64,000 nt of DNA from Lawsonibacter celer (GTDB lineage Bacteria > Bacillota > Clostridia > Oscillospirales > Oscillospiraceae), in assembly GCF_014281125.1 (NCBI RefSeq), contig NZ_JACOEA010000004.1, forward strand, positions 142,484 through 206,483. The letters are read 5' to 3'. The notes beneath the pieces were generated by a model. It saw only the letters and a list, made by a program, of their open reading frames with translations. It was not told where the DNA came from and searched no databases. Positions 17,572 to 26,275 of this stretch are shown here, one piece after another (positions within the stretch are counted from its first letter, which is position 1; every line of letters starts with the position of its first letter). The position numbers and the translations under genes are program-made.

Positions 17572-18375
17572 TCAGTCAGGAATGGAGCCGTCCTCTGCGC
17601 TGTTTCGCACCGGTATCCGGTTGATCTGGCAAAAATAACGGTAGAACCGGGCCGCAGCCTCCCGCTCCTGCGGCATGTCCAGCAGTTCCAGCAGATCAAA
17701 AAGGATCCGCTCTGCGGTTTTGAGGGAAAAATATTGAAATGCCGTATTTCCCCAGCGCCGTTTCGCAGGGTCCTCTGTGAGATAGGGCCAGAAAGCTGGA
17801 CGTTTTTCAGGCTTGAGGGCTATGCGATAGGCGGGATGGGCGGTGACCATTCCGCTGCGGCAGGCGTTCCCGAAGAAATCCTCCTCCACCATAAATGCGC
17901 CGATCACACGGCGCTCCTGCTCCTGGATACTGTGGCCGCAGCTGGTCAGCAGGCAGAGTGAGTTGGGCTTCAGCCGGTCCGGAATCCGTGGCGCTCCCTT
18001 TGAAAGCCCGCTGAGATAGGTACCGGTGGAAACCGACCACACGGAAAACAGATCGCGTTCCTGAGCGCTGGGGATGTGGAACACGGCATGGGATTTCGGG
18101 GAAGGCTTTAGGCTGAGCAGGCGGCTTTTCCGTTCCTGCTCCTCCTGCCGTGCCAGCTGTTCGGCCGCTTTTTCAGCCCGCCGGGTCTCCAAAAGACCCT
18201 GGATCTGATCCTGCATCGTGCGGTTTCGCAGCGTCAGGAACTTGGAGAAGGCATCCGGATAAAGAAATTTTTTGTCTCCGGTGGAAAAACAGACGGTGAG
18301 GATATTCCTATCCCAGCCGGTTACAACGCCGGGGCCAAAGGTCTCGTGGCGAATCGCCTGTCCAATTAATTGCAT
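17572..18375 (-). CDS. Uncharacterised protein with N-terminal SH3-like barrel
   Basis: A 267-residue protein without signal peptide. Residues 5-45 (GQAIRHETFGPGVVTGWDRNILTVCF...KKFLYPDAFSKFL in pieces) resemble the SH3-like barrel that ends UvrD/PcrA helicases or begins CarD-type proteins. A charged coiled coil (about 55-90, TRRAEKAAEQLARQEEQERK) and an uncharacterised C-terminal domain follow. I recognise no catalytic motif. Similar proteins occur in Clostridia, sometimes under misleading names. A role in nucleic-acid or polymerase binding is a guess from the barrel. Confidence 0.65.
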   Translation of the reverse strand: MQLIGQAIRHETFGPGVVTGWDRNILTVCFSTGDKKFLYPDAFSKFLTLRNRTMQDQIQGLLETRRAEKAAEQLARQEEQERKSRLLSLKPSPKSHAVFHIPSAQERDLFSVWSVSTGTYLSGLSKGAPRIPDRLKPNSLCLLTSCGHSIQEQERRVIGAFMVEEDFFGNACRSGMVTAHPAYRIALKPEKRPAFWPYLTEDPAKRRWGNTAFQYFSLKTAERILFDLLELLDMPQEREAAARFYRYFCQINRIPVRNSAEDGSIPD

Positions 18376-18475
18376 GTTCTGCTCCTTTCACAAATTGAGC
18401 GAAAGAGCCGCTTGTGCCCCGGGGATATGCGGCGGTCAGGGCTCTCTCCTGTCTTGCAATAAGCGCGCTAAGCGC

Positions 18476-19039
18476 TTATCCTCCGGTCAGTCCGGTAGCG
18501 CGCTTTTTGTCGTTGATCCGAAGGACAATGCTGTCACCCTTCACCTGCAGCTCGACGCGTTCATCCCTAAACTCCGGGATGTCGTCCACAGTCAGGACCG
18601 TTCCGGCTGCCATTCCCTCCAAATCTACGGTGACGGTGTCAATCATGTCTGCAGGGAGAGAGGCGAAGGGCACCTCAAAGAGAAGCCGCTCCAAAACGCC
18701 GGACACGGTGTCGGTATTTTTCAGGACGATGTGGGCGACGCTGTTGACCTTTTGATCCGGCTGAAGGGCCTGAAACTGGATATGATCGATTTTGCTGTCC
18801 GTGATCGCTCTGGTTTTTTCTTTGATTTGAACCGGAATCCGTTTGCCGTCCAGATCGAGCTGGACCTTGCTGCCCACCTGTTTTGTACGGAGCAGTTGCT
18901 CGGCGGCCTGCTGCCCCATCTGGATGGAAAGGGAGCCTGAGAGCCCGCCGCCATACACACAGCACGGCACAATACCGGCACGGCGCAGCTGCTTGGCCTT
19001 TATCTGACGATTCCGATTTTCCACTTTGACGATGTCCAT
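18476..19039 (-). CDS. rplY: 50S ribosomal protein L25 / general stress protein Ctc family
   Basis: The 187-residue protein has the L25-TL5-Ctc layout. A beta-barrel of about 90 residues binds 5S rRNA (G-I-V-P-C-C-V-Y-G near the start, where family members have G-x-V-P-A-V-x-Y-G). A C-terminal TL5-type beta domain follows (F-E-V-P...D-I-P-E-F...). The family stabilises the central protuberance of the large subunit, and Ctc in Bacillus is stress-induced. A GAGGAGG site precedes the ATG. The leader contains a strong hairpin with a T-run (19115-19166), downstream of a promoter, so expression may be attenuated. Confidence 0.88.
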   Translation of the reverse strand: MDIVKVENRNRQIKAKQLRRAGIVPCCVYGGGLSGSLSIQMGQQAAEQLLRTKQVGSKVQLDLDGKRIPVQIKEKTRAITDSKIDHIQFQALQPDQKVNSVAHIVLKNTDTVSGVLERLLFEVPFASLPADMIDTVTVDLEGMAAGTVLTVDDIPEFRDERVELQVKGDSIVLRINDKKRATGLTGG

Positions 19040-19102
19040 GGTGATCCTCCTCGATCCTATAAAATTTATATTCTATACCGCGCCATGCGCCATATAGCCC
19101 TA

Positions 19103-19166
19103 ATAAAAAGAAAAAAGAAGGGCTTTCCATACAGCACCACTGGGTGCAATACCAAAAGCCCTTCTT
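19103..19166 (-). promoter_or_regulatory. Hairpin with T-run in the L25 leader (terminator or attenuator)
   Basis: On the - strand an AAGAAGGGCTTT/AAAGCCCTTCTT stem (19166-19155 with 19126-19115) encloses a symmetric 7/7 internal loop and the inner hairpin GCACC-CAGT-GGTGC. It is followed by TTTTTTCTTTTTATT, an intrinsic-terminator layout. It lies between a promoter (19227-19199) and L25 (start 19039), so L25 transcripts must read through it. It could instead simply end the TetR transcript. Confidence 0.7.
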
Positions 19167-19198
19167 AAAAAAGACGGTTCTTTTTATTGATTGTATCT

Positions 19199-19227
19199 AG
19201 TATATCACACGAAAACGGAAAAAGCAA
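19199..19227 (-). promoter_or_regulatory. Probable promoter upstream of the L25 leader
   Basis: On the - strand TTGCTT (19227-19222) and TATACT (19204-19199) are 17 bases apart. Confidence 0.55.
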
Positions 19228-19341
19228 ATGTTCCGTATGGAATCAAAAACAGCCTATATGGCGGCAAAACGCAAACCAGTGAAAGCAATTTCCTGATTCC
19301 GGACGGGATAGTCCGGAAATATCTGCGGGAGACCACAGGGC

Positions 19342-19896
19342 TCAGGATGTATGACCGGCGTATTTTTCCGCCAGGCGGCGAAAGTCGCCGTCCAGCAGAC
19401 GGCTGATCTGCCGTACCAGGTCGGCGGGCTCCTCCTTCATGCCGTTGGCCACCCAGCCGATCATCATGCCCGCAAGAGCGTACATATAGAAGTCGGACAG
19501 GAATTCCAGGTCCTCCGCGGAGAGGGAGAGCCCCTCGCTCTCATGGGCGAAGATCCGCGAGGTGATCTTATAGGCCATGGTATAGAAATGACAGTCCATG
19601 TGTTCGCGCCCGGTGGAGCGGAAGATATGATAGACGGCCACATGGTGCTCCCGGGTAAACAGAAAGGTATTGAGTACGGCCTCCTGCCAAGTGGTGCACT
19701 TGGCCAGCACGGCTTCCGACTCATGATCCAGGTACCAGCGGAGCAGATCATAGATGTCCTGAAAATGGTAATAAAAGGTCTGGCGATTGACCTGGCAGGA
19801 CTCCACGATCTCCTTGACGGTAATATCGTCCAGGGGCTTTCGGACCAGCAGTTTCCCAAGAGAAGCCGCCAAGGCCTGCTTGGTGCTTTGAGGCAT
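19342..19896 (-). CDS. TetR-family regulator, DhaS-like
   Basis: A 184-residue one-domain-plus-ligand-domain regulator. The N-terminal HTH is LGKLLVRKPLDDITVKEIVESCQVNRQTFYYHFQDIYDLLRWYL (shown for its KPLDDITVK-EIV...RQTFYYHF pattern), which matches the TetR subgroup related to DhaS. The C-terminal effector domain is not assignable. ATG 19896 lies behind GGTGAGGTGG; a GTG 12 bases upstream is the alternative start. It is divergent from the TSCPD/alpha-hydroxy-acid oxidase pair and may regulate it, but no clear operator is visible in the 192-bp gap. Confidence 0.85.
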   Translation of the reverse strand: MPQSTKQALAASLGKLLVRKPLDDITVKEIVESCQVNRQTFYYHFQDIYDLLRWYLDHESEAVLAKCTTWQEAVLNTFLFTREHHVAVYHIFRSTGREHMDCHFYTMAYKITSRIFAHESEGLSLSAEDLEFLSDFYMYALAGMMIGWVANGMKEEPADLVRQISRLLDGDFRRLAEKYAGHTS

Positions 19897-20088
19897 ACTC
19901 CACCTCACCTCTCTCTGTCCAACTTATCATAGAACACAACTATGAATTCACACGCAAATATTATAGCACACCTGTTGGATGAATTGCAATCCCGACCGTG
20001 GGGGGCCGGTCAGGTGGGCGGAAAGCGGTTGAAAAAGGCGGTGGAATGGTATATAGTTTACTCCATGCGAAAAGGAGGAAAAGCAGGC

Positions 20089-20334
20089 ATGACCATTCGA
20101 TACAGCCCGAAGGGCGTTTGCTCCAGGCAGATGACAATTGAGGTGGAGGGCGGTGTGATCCGCTCGGTGGAAATCGAGGGGGGCTGCAGCGGGAATCTGC
20201 AGGGGATCTCCCGTTTGATTGAAGGCATGAAGGTGGAGGACGCGGTGGAGCGGATGGAGGGCATCCGATGCGGCTTCAAGGCGACCTCCTGCCCCGATCA
20301 ATTGGCCCACGCCCTCAGGCAGGCGATGGCGTGA
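20089..20334 (+). CDS. TSCPD-domain protein, four-cysteine TIGR03905 type
   Basis: An 81-residue protein named for its C-terminal T-S-C-P-D motif (residues 66-70). Four cysteines (11, 33, 61, 68) could bind a metal. Related TSCPD domains occur at the end of vitamin B12-dependent ribonucleotide reductases. AAAGGAGG lies 8 bases before the ATG at 20089; the longer open frame upstream has no such site. It lies 22 bases before the alpha-hydroxy-acid oxidase gene and is probably in the same operon. The function of the free-standing form is unknown. Confidence 0.85.
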   Translation: MTIRYSPKGVCSRQMTIEVEGGVIRSVEIEGGCSGNLQGISRLIEGMKVEDAVERMEGIRCGFKATSCPDQLAHALRQAMA

Positions 20335-20356
20335 ACCGCACAGGAGGGAAAACGAT

Positions 20357-21385
20357 ATGACTTATCCGGAACTGTTGGAGCGGGCCCGCGCCTGCAGCGG
20401 CCCCTACTGTAAGGCCTGCCCGGTCTGCAACGGCGCGGCCTGCGGGAACACAATTCCCGGCCCCGGGGCCAAGGGCCTGGGCACCGGGGCCAAACGCAAT
20501 TACCAGAAGTGGCAGGAGCTGTGCGTCAATATGGACACCATCTGTGAAAACCGGCCGGCGGACACGGCTGTGTCCCTCTTTGGACGGAACTTTGAGGCGC
20601 CCTTTTTTGCCGCCCCGGTAGGGGCCATGAAGCTGCACTATGGGGACAAGTATGACGACCTGGCCTACAATGGGATCCTGGTGCCCGCCTGTGCGGAAAA
20701 CGGCATCGCGGCGTTTACCGGGGACGGAACGGACCCCAAGGTGTTCCAGGCGGCCTGCGCGGCCATTCGCTCCAGCGGCGGGGCGGGTATCCCTACCGTG
20801 AAGCCGTGGGACCGGGATACGCTGCTGGCCAAGCTGGAGCTGGCCAAAGCGGCGGGACCGGCAGCCATCGCCATGGACATTGATGCGGCGGGACTGCCCT
20901 TTCTGCAGGGGCGCACGCCGCCTGCGGGCAGCAAGAGCGTGGCCGAGCTGCGGGAGATTGTGCAGGCCGCGGGCCAGCCCCTGATCCTCAAGGGGATCAT
21001 GACCGTGCGCGGCGCGGAGAAAGCGGCGGCGGCCGGCGCGGCGGCCATTGTGGTCTCCAACCACGGCGGGCGGGTGCTGGACCAGTGCCCGGCCACGGCG
21101 GAGGTGCTGCCCGCCATTGCGGACGCGGTGGGGAGGGATATTACCGTCCTGGTGGACGGCGGCATCCGCTCCGGCCTGGATGTGTTCAAAGCCCTGGCCC
21201 TGGGGGCCAGGGGGGTGCTCATCGGCAGGCCGTTTGTCACCGCCGTCTACGGAGGCGGAGCGGAAGGAGTGGCGCTGTACACGGACAAGCTCAAGCGGGA
21301 GCTGGCGGATACCATGGCCATGTGTGGGGTACATACCATCTCGGAGATCAGCCGGGACTGCCTCTGGGGCGTTTCGGCCCGATAA
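20357..21385 (+). CDS. FMN-dependent alpha-hydroxy-acid oxidising protein
   Basis: A TIM-barrel flavoprotein of the lactate/glycolate oxidase family (342 residues). LKGIMTVRGAEKAAAAGA, the catalytic-histidine motif VSNHGGR (H236) and LVDGGIRSGLDVFKALALGA are the FMN phosphate and substrate signatures. The N-terminus has a five-cysteine cluster (C13, C18, C21, C24, C29), common in the clostridial branch. That cluster is unlike classical lactate oxidases and suggests metal or Fe-S binding. The substrate is unknown. It follows the TSCPD gene with a good AGGAGGG site and ends in a strong terminator. Confidence 0.9.
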   Translation: MTYPELLERARACSGPYCKACPVCNGAACGNTIPGPGAKGLGTGAKRNYQKWQELCVNMDTICENRPADTAVSLFGRNFEAPFFAAPVGAMKLHYGDKYDDLAYNGILVPACAENGIAAFTGDGTDPKVFQAACAAIRSSGGAGIPTVKPWDRDTLLAKLELAKAAGPAAIAMDIDAAGLPFLQGRTPPAGSKSVAELREIVQAAGQPLILKGIMTVRGAEKAAAAGAAAIVVSNHGGRVLDQCPATAEVLPAIADAVGRDITVLVDGGIRSGLDVFKALALGARGVLIGRPFVTAVYGGGAEGVALYTDKLKRELADTMAMCGVHTISEISRDCLWGVSAR

Positions 21386-21390
21386 ATGGA

Positions 21391-21426
21391 ACAACACCCG
21401 GAGCGTTCCGCTCCGGGTGTTGTTTT
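21391..21426 (+). terminator. Terminator after the alpha-hydroxy-acid oxidase gene
   Basis: The 14-base arms ACAACACCCGGAGC / GCTCCGGGTGTTGT surround GTTCC and are followed by TTTC. It abuts the stop codon of the converging blaR1-like gene. Confidence 0.85.
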
Positions 21427-24356
21427 CAGGAGTCAGGAGAAAACTGCAGATTGTGCAGGGAAATAGAACGGCCGTCGTAGACCACAGGGCCCTCCAGCGT
21501 GCCCACATAGTTCAGCATGGGGGTGTCGGAGGCCTCTGTCACCCCGATGGAGCAGAACAGCTTATCCCCCTCCGCCCAGAAGTCCACGATGCTGCCCGCC
21601 CGACAGCCCTCCGGCAGGGCGGCGGAGACCGTGTCCGGCAGGGTGTAGGCGTCCAGAACGCCGCCCAGGGTCAGCTCCGCACCGTCCCACTCAAAGAGGT
21701 ACAGGTTCTGCATGCTGACTCCCGTGCCGGTGCCCACAAGGGGAGTGACCGCCAGCTCCTTTGCCCCGTCTGCGTCAAAGTCTCCCCACACAGGATTGGC
21801 GGCGGACATGCGGGGGCCGTCCGGACCGGTCAGGGCGGGGAAATAGGCGAGCTGGCCACCCACGCACAGCAGAAGGCCGGGACAGCCGGTCAGCGCTTCG
21901 TCGAAGGAAAAGACCGCCGCGGTGCGGTCGTCTGAGAAGCCGACCAGCTTGATGGGGTTGTCATACCAGTTGGAGATGTCGGGGAAAAAAGTACCCTGGG
22001 TCTCATAGGGCGGCCAGGGCAGATCGGACAGGGCGAGCTGCTCCGGGTCCTCCAGAGAGGGGATGGTCCGCCAGGTCACTCCCTCGTCCGTGGAATACAG
22101 GGTGCAGCTCTCCCCGCTCTGCCGCGCACAGGTGAGGAGCATGGGGCCGCCCGTCTGGATGGAGACAACCTCCCAGCCTTCCCCGGCGTCCAGAAGGGGG
22201 AGGTCCACGTGCTCCCAGGTGGCGCCCCCGTCGCCGGTGCGGAAGACAGGCGCGCCGTTGAAGCGCCCGATGGCGATCAGGGCCACGTCATTGCTGGGGA
22301 AAGCCGCGGCGACGGCGTGCCACTGGGCCTCCTCCGGGCGGCCGGTCTCCGTCCAGGTCTCCCCGCCGTCGTGGGTACGGTAGACATAGGTGTCCGCGCC
22401 GCCCACGCCATGGCCGATGGTGAACACCAGCCAGCCGTCGGTGAAGCTGTTGTCGGAAAAGCCCCAGAGAGCGGTCTCCTCCGTGAGCAGGCCTTCCAGG
22501 TTGGTGATCTGGTTCCGGTCTCCCAGGTCCTGGTCGGCCCAGGAGGCGGGGGCGGGTACCCGGGAGGCGATATCCGCCAGGGCAAGCTCGGCAGGGCAGT
22601 CGATCTCGAAAGTATACACATCCTCCCCACCGTCCGCCCAGCGGTAGGTCAGGGTATAGCGCTGGCGCTGGGCAGGGCGCAGGGGGTCGCCCTCCGCCAG
22701 TCCCAGGGGGTACAGGGGGAAGCCATAGGAAGAGGCGGAATGGGGGTCGCCGTCCAGCAGGGTGGTGGTATGCCCGGCGGCAAAGACCACGTTTCCGGCC
22801 CCGTCCACCAGGTCATAGCGCAGCTCTTCCCGGCCCGCCCGCCCCTGGGGCTGGAGAATATAGAGCATGCTGCCGTAGTCCAGCCAGACCGAGCTGCCCT
22901 CAGAATCCACCCAGTCCCCGTTCTCACCCGCCAGGATCACAGGTTTGTCCAGAAGCGTACCAGGCAGCAGAGAGGGAACCGCCGCCGAAACGGCATACTG
23001 CCAGGATTTGGCCTCCTCGCCCTTTCCCCAGCGGCAGGTGAGTACGATCAGCCGCTCCTCCAGTGAACCATCCCCTGCGGAGTCGGGCCGGCGCTCCAAG
23101 GAGAGGAAATACTGTCCATCCGCCCCATTCGGGCCGGAGAGGGTCCGCTCCAACGGTGAGACAGGGCCGGAACCGTCCATCTGATACTCCACCGCCTGCA
23201 CCTGGTCCGGAGGCGTCTCAAAGCAGAAGGTCAGGGAGGGAGAGGTGCTGATGACGGCGATCCGCTCTGCGGCGGACCGGCCCGCCAGAGCGTCCGCTGT
23301 GCCTGGGATGGAGTGCGGCTCGTCTGTGGAGGAGGACGATACGGTCAGCGCCGGGGCGGCCTCCGGAAGAGACGGATTCCTCCGGGCGGGGTCGCACCCC
23401 AGGCAGAACAGCAGCAGGACCGCCAGAAGGACCGTCAGCCCAACGGCCCACCGGGCCGGGCGCCTCCAGCGCAGGGCCGCCCTGATGCGGCGCTTTACGT
23501 CGGTCTCCCCAAAGCCGGGGGGCAGGAGCAGTCCCCGCTTGGGCGCGGCCAGGGAGAGCAGGGCGGCGGAGTAGGCGGCGCCGCTCCCGCCCCGGCGGAG
23601 CACGGCCTCGTCGCAGCACAGCTCCAGATCCCGGCAGAAGAATACCCAGGCCAGCCACAGGACCGGGTTAAACCAGTGCAGGCCCAGGGCAAGGAAGAAC
23701 AGGGGCTTGAGCCAGTGGTGGCCCAGCCGGAGGTGGGCGCGCTCATGGCGGAGCACCCAGTCCAGTGCGTCCGGGCCTACTCCGGCCGGGAGGTAGATCC
23801 GGGGGCGGAACAGGCCAAAGACGAAGGGGGCGGGGATGCGGTCGCTCTCCCAATAACCGTCCCTGCGCACGGCGGTAGCCAGGAGAAAGCGCAGCCGGAG
23901 CCAGGACAAAGCCGCATACCCCCACACCCCGGCCACACCTGCCAGCCATACACAGAACAGCGCGTCCGTAGGGGCGGGTCCCTGCGCGGGGACCGGCTGC
24001 CCGGTCTGGGAGACGGGCGTGTCCGCGGGGGCGGCAGGGCTTCGGGCGGGCTGAGACGGGACCTCGGGCGCGGCGGTGGTTAGATGCGCGCCTGGCTGGG
24101 CCCCGGCGGGGCGCGGGTCCTGCACCAGACGCTCCTCCTGCTCTGGCGGAAACGCGCTCCATCGCACCAGGCTGAGCCGGGAGGTCAGAACCCCCGCTGG
24201 CAGCACCATCCGTACCAGCACCACCAGCCAGAGGGCCACGCACAGAGCGGCGGGCAGGCGGACCTGTCGAAAGAGCCAGCGCAGGGGCAGGGCGATCAGG
24301 GCCACCGCCGCGGCCGTCAGACTCATGGAGAGAAGCGTCCGGAATACGTCAGCCAT
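21426..24356 (-). CDS. BlaR1/M56-type sensor metalloprotease fused to an Asp-box propeller-like domain
   Basis: A 976-residue membrane protein. The first 340 residues are a BlaR1/MecR1-type module: several membrane segments, a zinc-protease motif HERAH (H204-H208) and the following LLSLAAPKR...VKRRIRAALRWRR region. BlaR1 sensors cleave a BlaI repressor when a ligand binds outside. Here the usual penicillin-binding domain is absent. The roughly 610 exported residues include three Asp-box motifs near 660-760 (THDGGETW, TGDGGATW, STDEGVTW), typical of sialidase- and BNR-type propellers, and end in an FG-GAP-like segment. ATG 24356 overlaps the blaI stop by eight bases. The signal sensed is unknown, and beta-lactams are unlikely. 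Confidence 0.85.
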   Translation of the reverse strand: MADVFRTLLSMSLTAAAVALIALPLRWLFRQVRLPAALCVALWLVVLVRMVLPAGVLTSRLSLVRWSAFPPEQEERLVQDPRPAGAQPGAHLTTAAPEVPSQPARSPAAPADTPVSQTGQPVPAQGPAPTDALFCVWLAGVAGVWGYAALSWLRLRFLLATAVRRDGYWESDRIPAPFVFGLFRPRIYLPAGVGPDALDWVLRHERAHLRLGHHWLKPLFFLALGLHWFNPVLWLAWVFFCRDLELCCDEAVLRRGGSGAAYSAALLSLAAPKRGLLLPPGFGETDVKRRIRAALRWRRPARWAVGLTVLLAVLLLFCLGCDPARRNPSLPEAAPALTVSSSSTDEPHSIPGTADALAGRSAAERIAVISTSPSLTFCFETPPDQVQAVEYQMDGSGPVSPLERTLSGPNGADGQYFLSLERRPDSAGDGSLEERLIVLTCRWGKGEEAKSWQYAVSAAVPSLLPGTLLDKPVILAGENGDWVDSEGSSVWLDYGSMLYILQPQGRAGREELRYDLVDGAGNVVFAAGHTTTLLDGDPHSASSYGFPLYPLGLAEGDPLRPAQRQRYTLTYRWADGGEDVYTFEIDCPAELALADIASRVPAPASWADQDLGDRNQITNLEGLLTEETALWGFSDNSFTDGWLVFTIGHGVGGADTYVYRTHDGGETWTETGRPEEAQWHAVAAAFPSNDVALIAIGRFNGAPVFRTGDGGATWEHVDLPLLDAGEGWEVVSIQTGGPMLLTCARQSGESCTLYSTDEGVTWRTIPSLEDPEQLALSDLPWPPYETQGTFFPDISNWYDNPIKLVGFSDDRTAAVFSFDEALTGCPGLLLCVGGQLAYFPALTGPDGPRMSAANPVWGDFDADGAKELAVTPLVGTGTGVSMQNLYLFEWDGAELTLGGVLDAYTLPDTVSAALPEGCRAGSIVDFWAEGDKLFCSIGVTEASDTPMLNYVGTLEGPVVYDGRSISLHNLQFSPDS

Positions 24357-24717
24357 GCCGCTCCTCGCTTTCCTCAATCATCCGCCGCAGTTCTTCGGCT
24401 TCTGCCGGGGAAATCGTCCGATCACTGAGAAAGGCTGCCACAAAGGCGGGCAGAGAGCCGCCGAAGGCGCGCTCCACAACCGCCTCGCTCTCGTACTGGC
24501 GCACCTGCTCCCGCTTGACCAGCGCGGTGACCGTGGCGGCCTCGTTCTGCAGAAAGCCCCGGCCCGCCAGCTTGCGGATCAGGTTGAAGGTGGTGGATTT
24601 TTTCCAGCCGAACTGGTCCAGGCACAGCCTGGACAGCTGAGTGGAGTTGACCGGCTCCTCCCGCCAGACCAGGTCCATCAGCCGATACTCCGCGTCAAAC
24701 AGCTTGTAATCCTCCAT
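24349..24717 (-). CDS. BlaI/MecI/CopY-family repressor
   Basis: A 122-residue winged-helix repressor. EYRLMDLVWREEPVNSTQL and WKKSTTFNLIRKLAGRGFL are the HTH and wing regions of the BlaI family, and a C-terminal dimerisation helix carries the usual cleavage area. It is translationally coupled to the M56 sensor downstream, which is the standard repressor-protease pair. Its promoter region contains two nested inverted repeats and is probably its own operator. Confidence 0.92.
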   Translation of the reverse strand: MEDYKLFDAEYRLMDLVWREEPVNSTQLSRLCLDQFGWKKSTTFNLIRKLAGRGFLQNEAATVTALVKREQVRQYESEAVVERAFGGSLPAFVAAFLSDRTISPAEAEELRRMIEESEERHG

Positions 24718-24744
24718 GCGGTTATCTCCTTTTTGAAATAAGAA

Positions 24745-24793
24745 AGGTTTGTTTGAATAAACCTAGTTTATCAGAACAAACCTATCCTGTCAA
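24745..24793 (-). promoter_or_regulatory. Promoter and operators of the blaI-blaR1-like pair
   Basis: On the - strand TTGACA (24793-24788) and TAAACT (24770-24765) are 17 bases apart. The inverted repeat AGGTTTGTT/AACAAACCT (24745-24753, 24775-24783) encloses a second one, ATAAAC-CTA-GTTTAT (24757-24771). Both cover the promoter. Confidence 0.75.
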
Positions 24794-24833
24794 GTGTAAA
24801 AGAAAACCTTAGAATAACTTAATCTTTCTTCCA

Positions 24834-24861
24834 TTGACTTTACAGGCGGAAGTGGTACACT
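24834..24861 (+). promoter_or_regulatory. Probable promoter of the TraB/GumN gene
   Basis: TTGACT and TACACT are 16 bases apart and end 38 bases before the ATG. Confidence 0.55.
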
Positions 24862-24898
24862 GAAAGACAAGCAATGGAAAACGGAAAGGAGCAAAGGA

Positions 24899-26275
24899 AT
24901 GAGACAGATGGTAAAGCGCATGCTCACTGGGCTGCTGGCGGCGGCGATGCTGCTGACCCCGGCCCTGGCGGCCGGTGAAGAGACACCGGCGCAGCAGCTC
25001 TCGCCCTGGGCCTACGACGCCGTCGCGGATTGCTACGCCATGGGCCTGATGGACGACAACTACGGCGCCTACATACTTGACCCGGTAACGGATGAGCAGC
25101 TGGATCAGCTGACCGGCGTGGTCGGGGACAAACTGGCCCTGCTGGGCGTGCCGGTCCGGCAGGCCGGCGGGGAGGAGACGCCTCTGGTCATTGACCACAC
25201 CCGGGGCGGCGTGATGAACGCCCTGTATCAGGAGGCCGCCGCCTACGCCTTTCCCGGCGTGGAGGCGGGCATGGAGGCCTTCCTGCAGGAGTTGGGTGTG
25301 GTGAAGGGGACCGGAAGCGATCTGGCTTTGAAGCGGACCTGCACCTATCAGGAGGCCATGGTCATGGCGAACCGGCTCATCCTGGCCCTTTACGACGCCA
25401 ACGATGCCGGCTCAAAGGGCCTGCTGTGGAAGGCCACAAACGGGCGCAATACCCTCTATCTGCTGGGGACCATCCACCTGGACCGGGACAATGTCTATCC
25501 CCTGCACAAGTCTGTGCGGGACGCGCTGCTGTCCTCGGAAAATGTGGCCTTTGAGCTGGACTTCAACGACCCGGCGGGGCTGGAGACCTTTGCGGCCCTG
25601 CAGATGTACGGCGACGGCACCACCCTGGCCGACCATATCAGCCCGGAGCTCTACCAGCGGGTGAGCCAGGCGCTGCTGGCCCTGGGCATGACCCAGGAGC
25701 AGATTGACCTTTACAAGCCCTGGGCGCTGGCCAATACTTTCAATACCCTTGCCTCCATGGACGACACCACCAGCGGCAACGCCATGGCGGTGGATCTTTA
25801 CCTGAACAGCGCGGCCTCCTGGGCAGGCCTGCCGGTGGAGGGAGTGGAGACCTATGAGCTCCAGGGGAACATCTTTGACACCCTGACCGCGGAATATCAG
25901 GAGGCCTATCTGGACGCCACTCTGGCCATCTATGAGGCTGAGGCGGAAGGGAGCGAGCCCTCCCAGGAGGCCGCAGACGCGGCAGAGGAGAACCAGCAGG
26001 TGATGAGCGAGATGTTTGCCGCCTGGAAGACCCGGGACCCGGAGGCCTTTGCCCGGGTATATGACAAGGCCGCCATCGTGTCCAGCGATGACGAACTCAA
26101 CGCCCGGCTGTTTACCGACCGGGATCCGGGGATGATCCAGGCCGCAGCGGACTATCTGGAGACCGAGGGCGAGCACACCTTCTTTATGGCCGTGGGCGCA
26201 GGTCACATGGTGGATCCCGGCGGCATTGTGTCCGGTCTGAAGGAGCTGGGCTATACGGTAGAACTGGTTCCCTGA
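24899..26275 (+). CDS. Secreted TraB/GumN-family protein
   Basis: A 458-residue exported protein with a clear signal peptide (MKRMLTGLLAAAMLLTPALAA region). The TraB/GumN (TIKI-like) core covers about residues 180-458. Its first signature is LLGTIHLDRDNVYPL near 190; the closing one is FMAVGAGHMVDPGGIVSGL near 430. Eukaryotic TIKI relatives are metalloproteases and share these glycine-histidine motifs; bacterial activity is unproven. The N-terminal 130 residues look like a degenerate SLH-type pair. The final 64 bases of the gene, including the stop, are repeated exactly 216 bases downstream. Confidence 0.85.
   Translation: MRQMVKRMLTGLLAAAMLLTPALAAGEETPAQQLSPWAYDAVADCYAMGLMDDNYGAYILDPVTDEQLDQLTGVVGDKLALLGVPVRQAGGEETPLVIDHTRGGVMNALYQEAAAYAFPGVEAGMEAFLQELGVVKGTGSDLALKRTCTYQEAMVMANRLILALYDANDAGSKGLLWKATNGRNTLYLLGTIHLDRDNVYPLHKSVRDALLSSENVAFELDFNDPAGLETFAALQMYGDGTTLADHISPELYQRVSQALLALGMTQEQIDLYKPWALANTFNTLASMDDTTSGNAMAVDLYLNSAASWAGLPVEGVETYELQGNIFDTLTAEYQEAYLDATLAIYEAEAEGSEPSQEAADAAEENQQVMSEMFAAWKTRDPEAFARVYDKAAIVSSDDELNARLFTDRDPGMIQAAADYLETEGEHTFFMAVGAGHMVDPGGIVSGLKELGYTVELVP

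Noticed and set aside
21426..24356. Beta-lactam resistance operon
   Set aside because: The sensor lacks a penicillin-binding domain, and the serine hydrolase nearby (26563-28605) is separated by a convergent gene and terminator.
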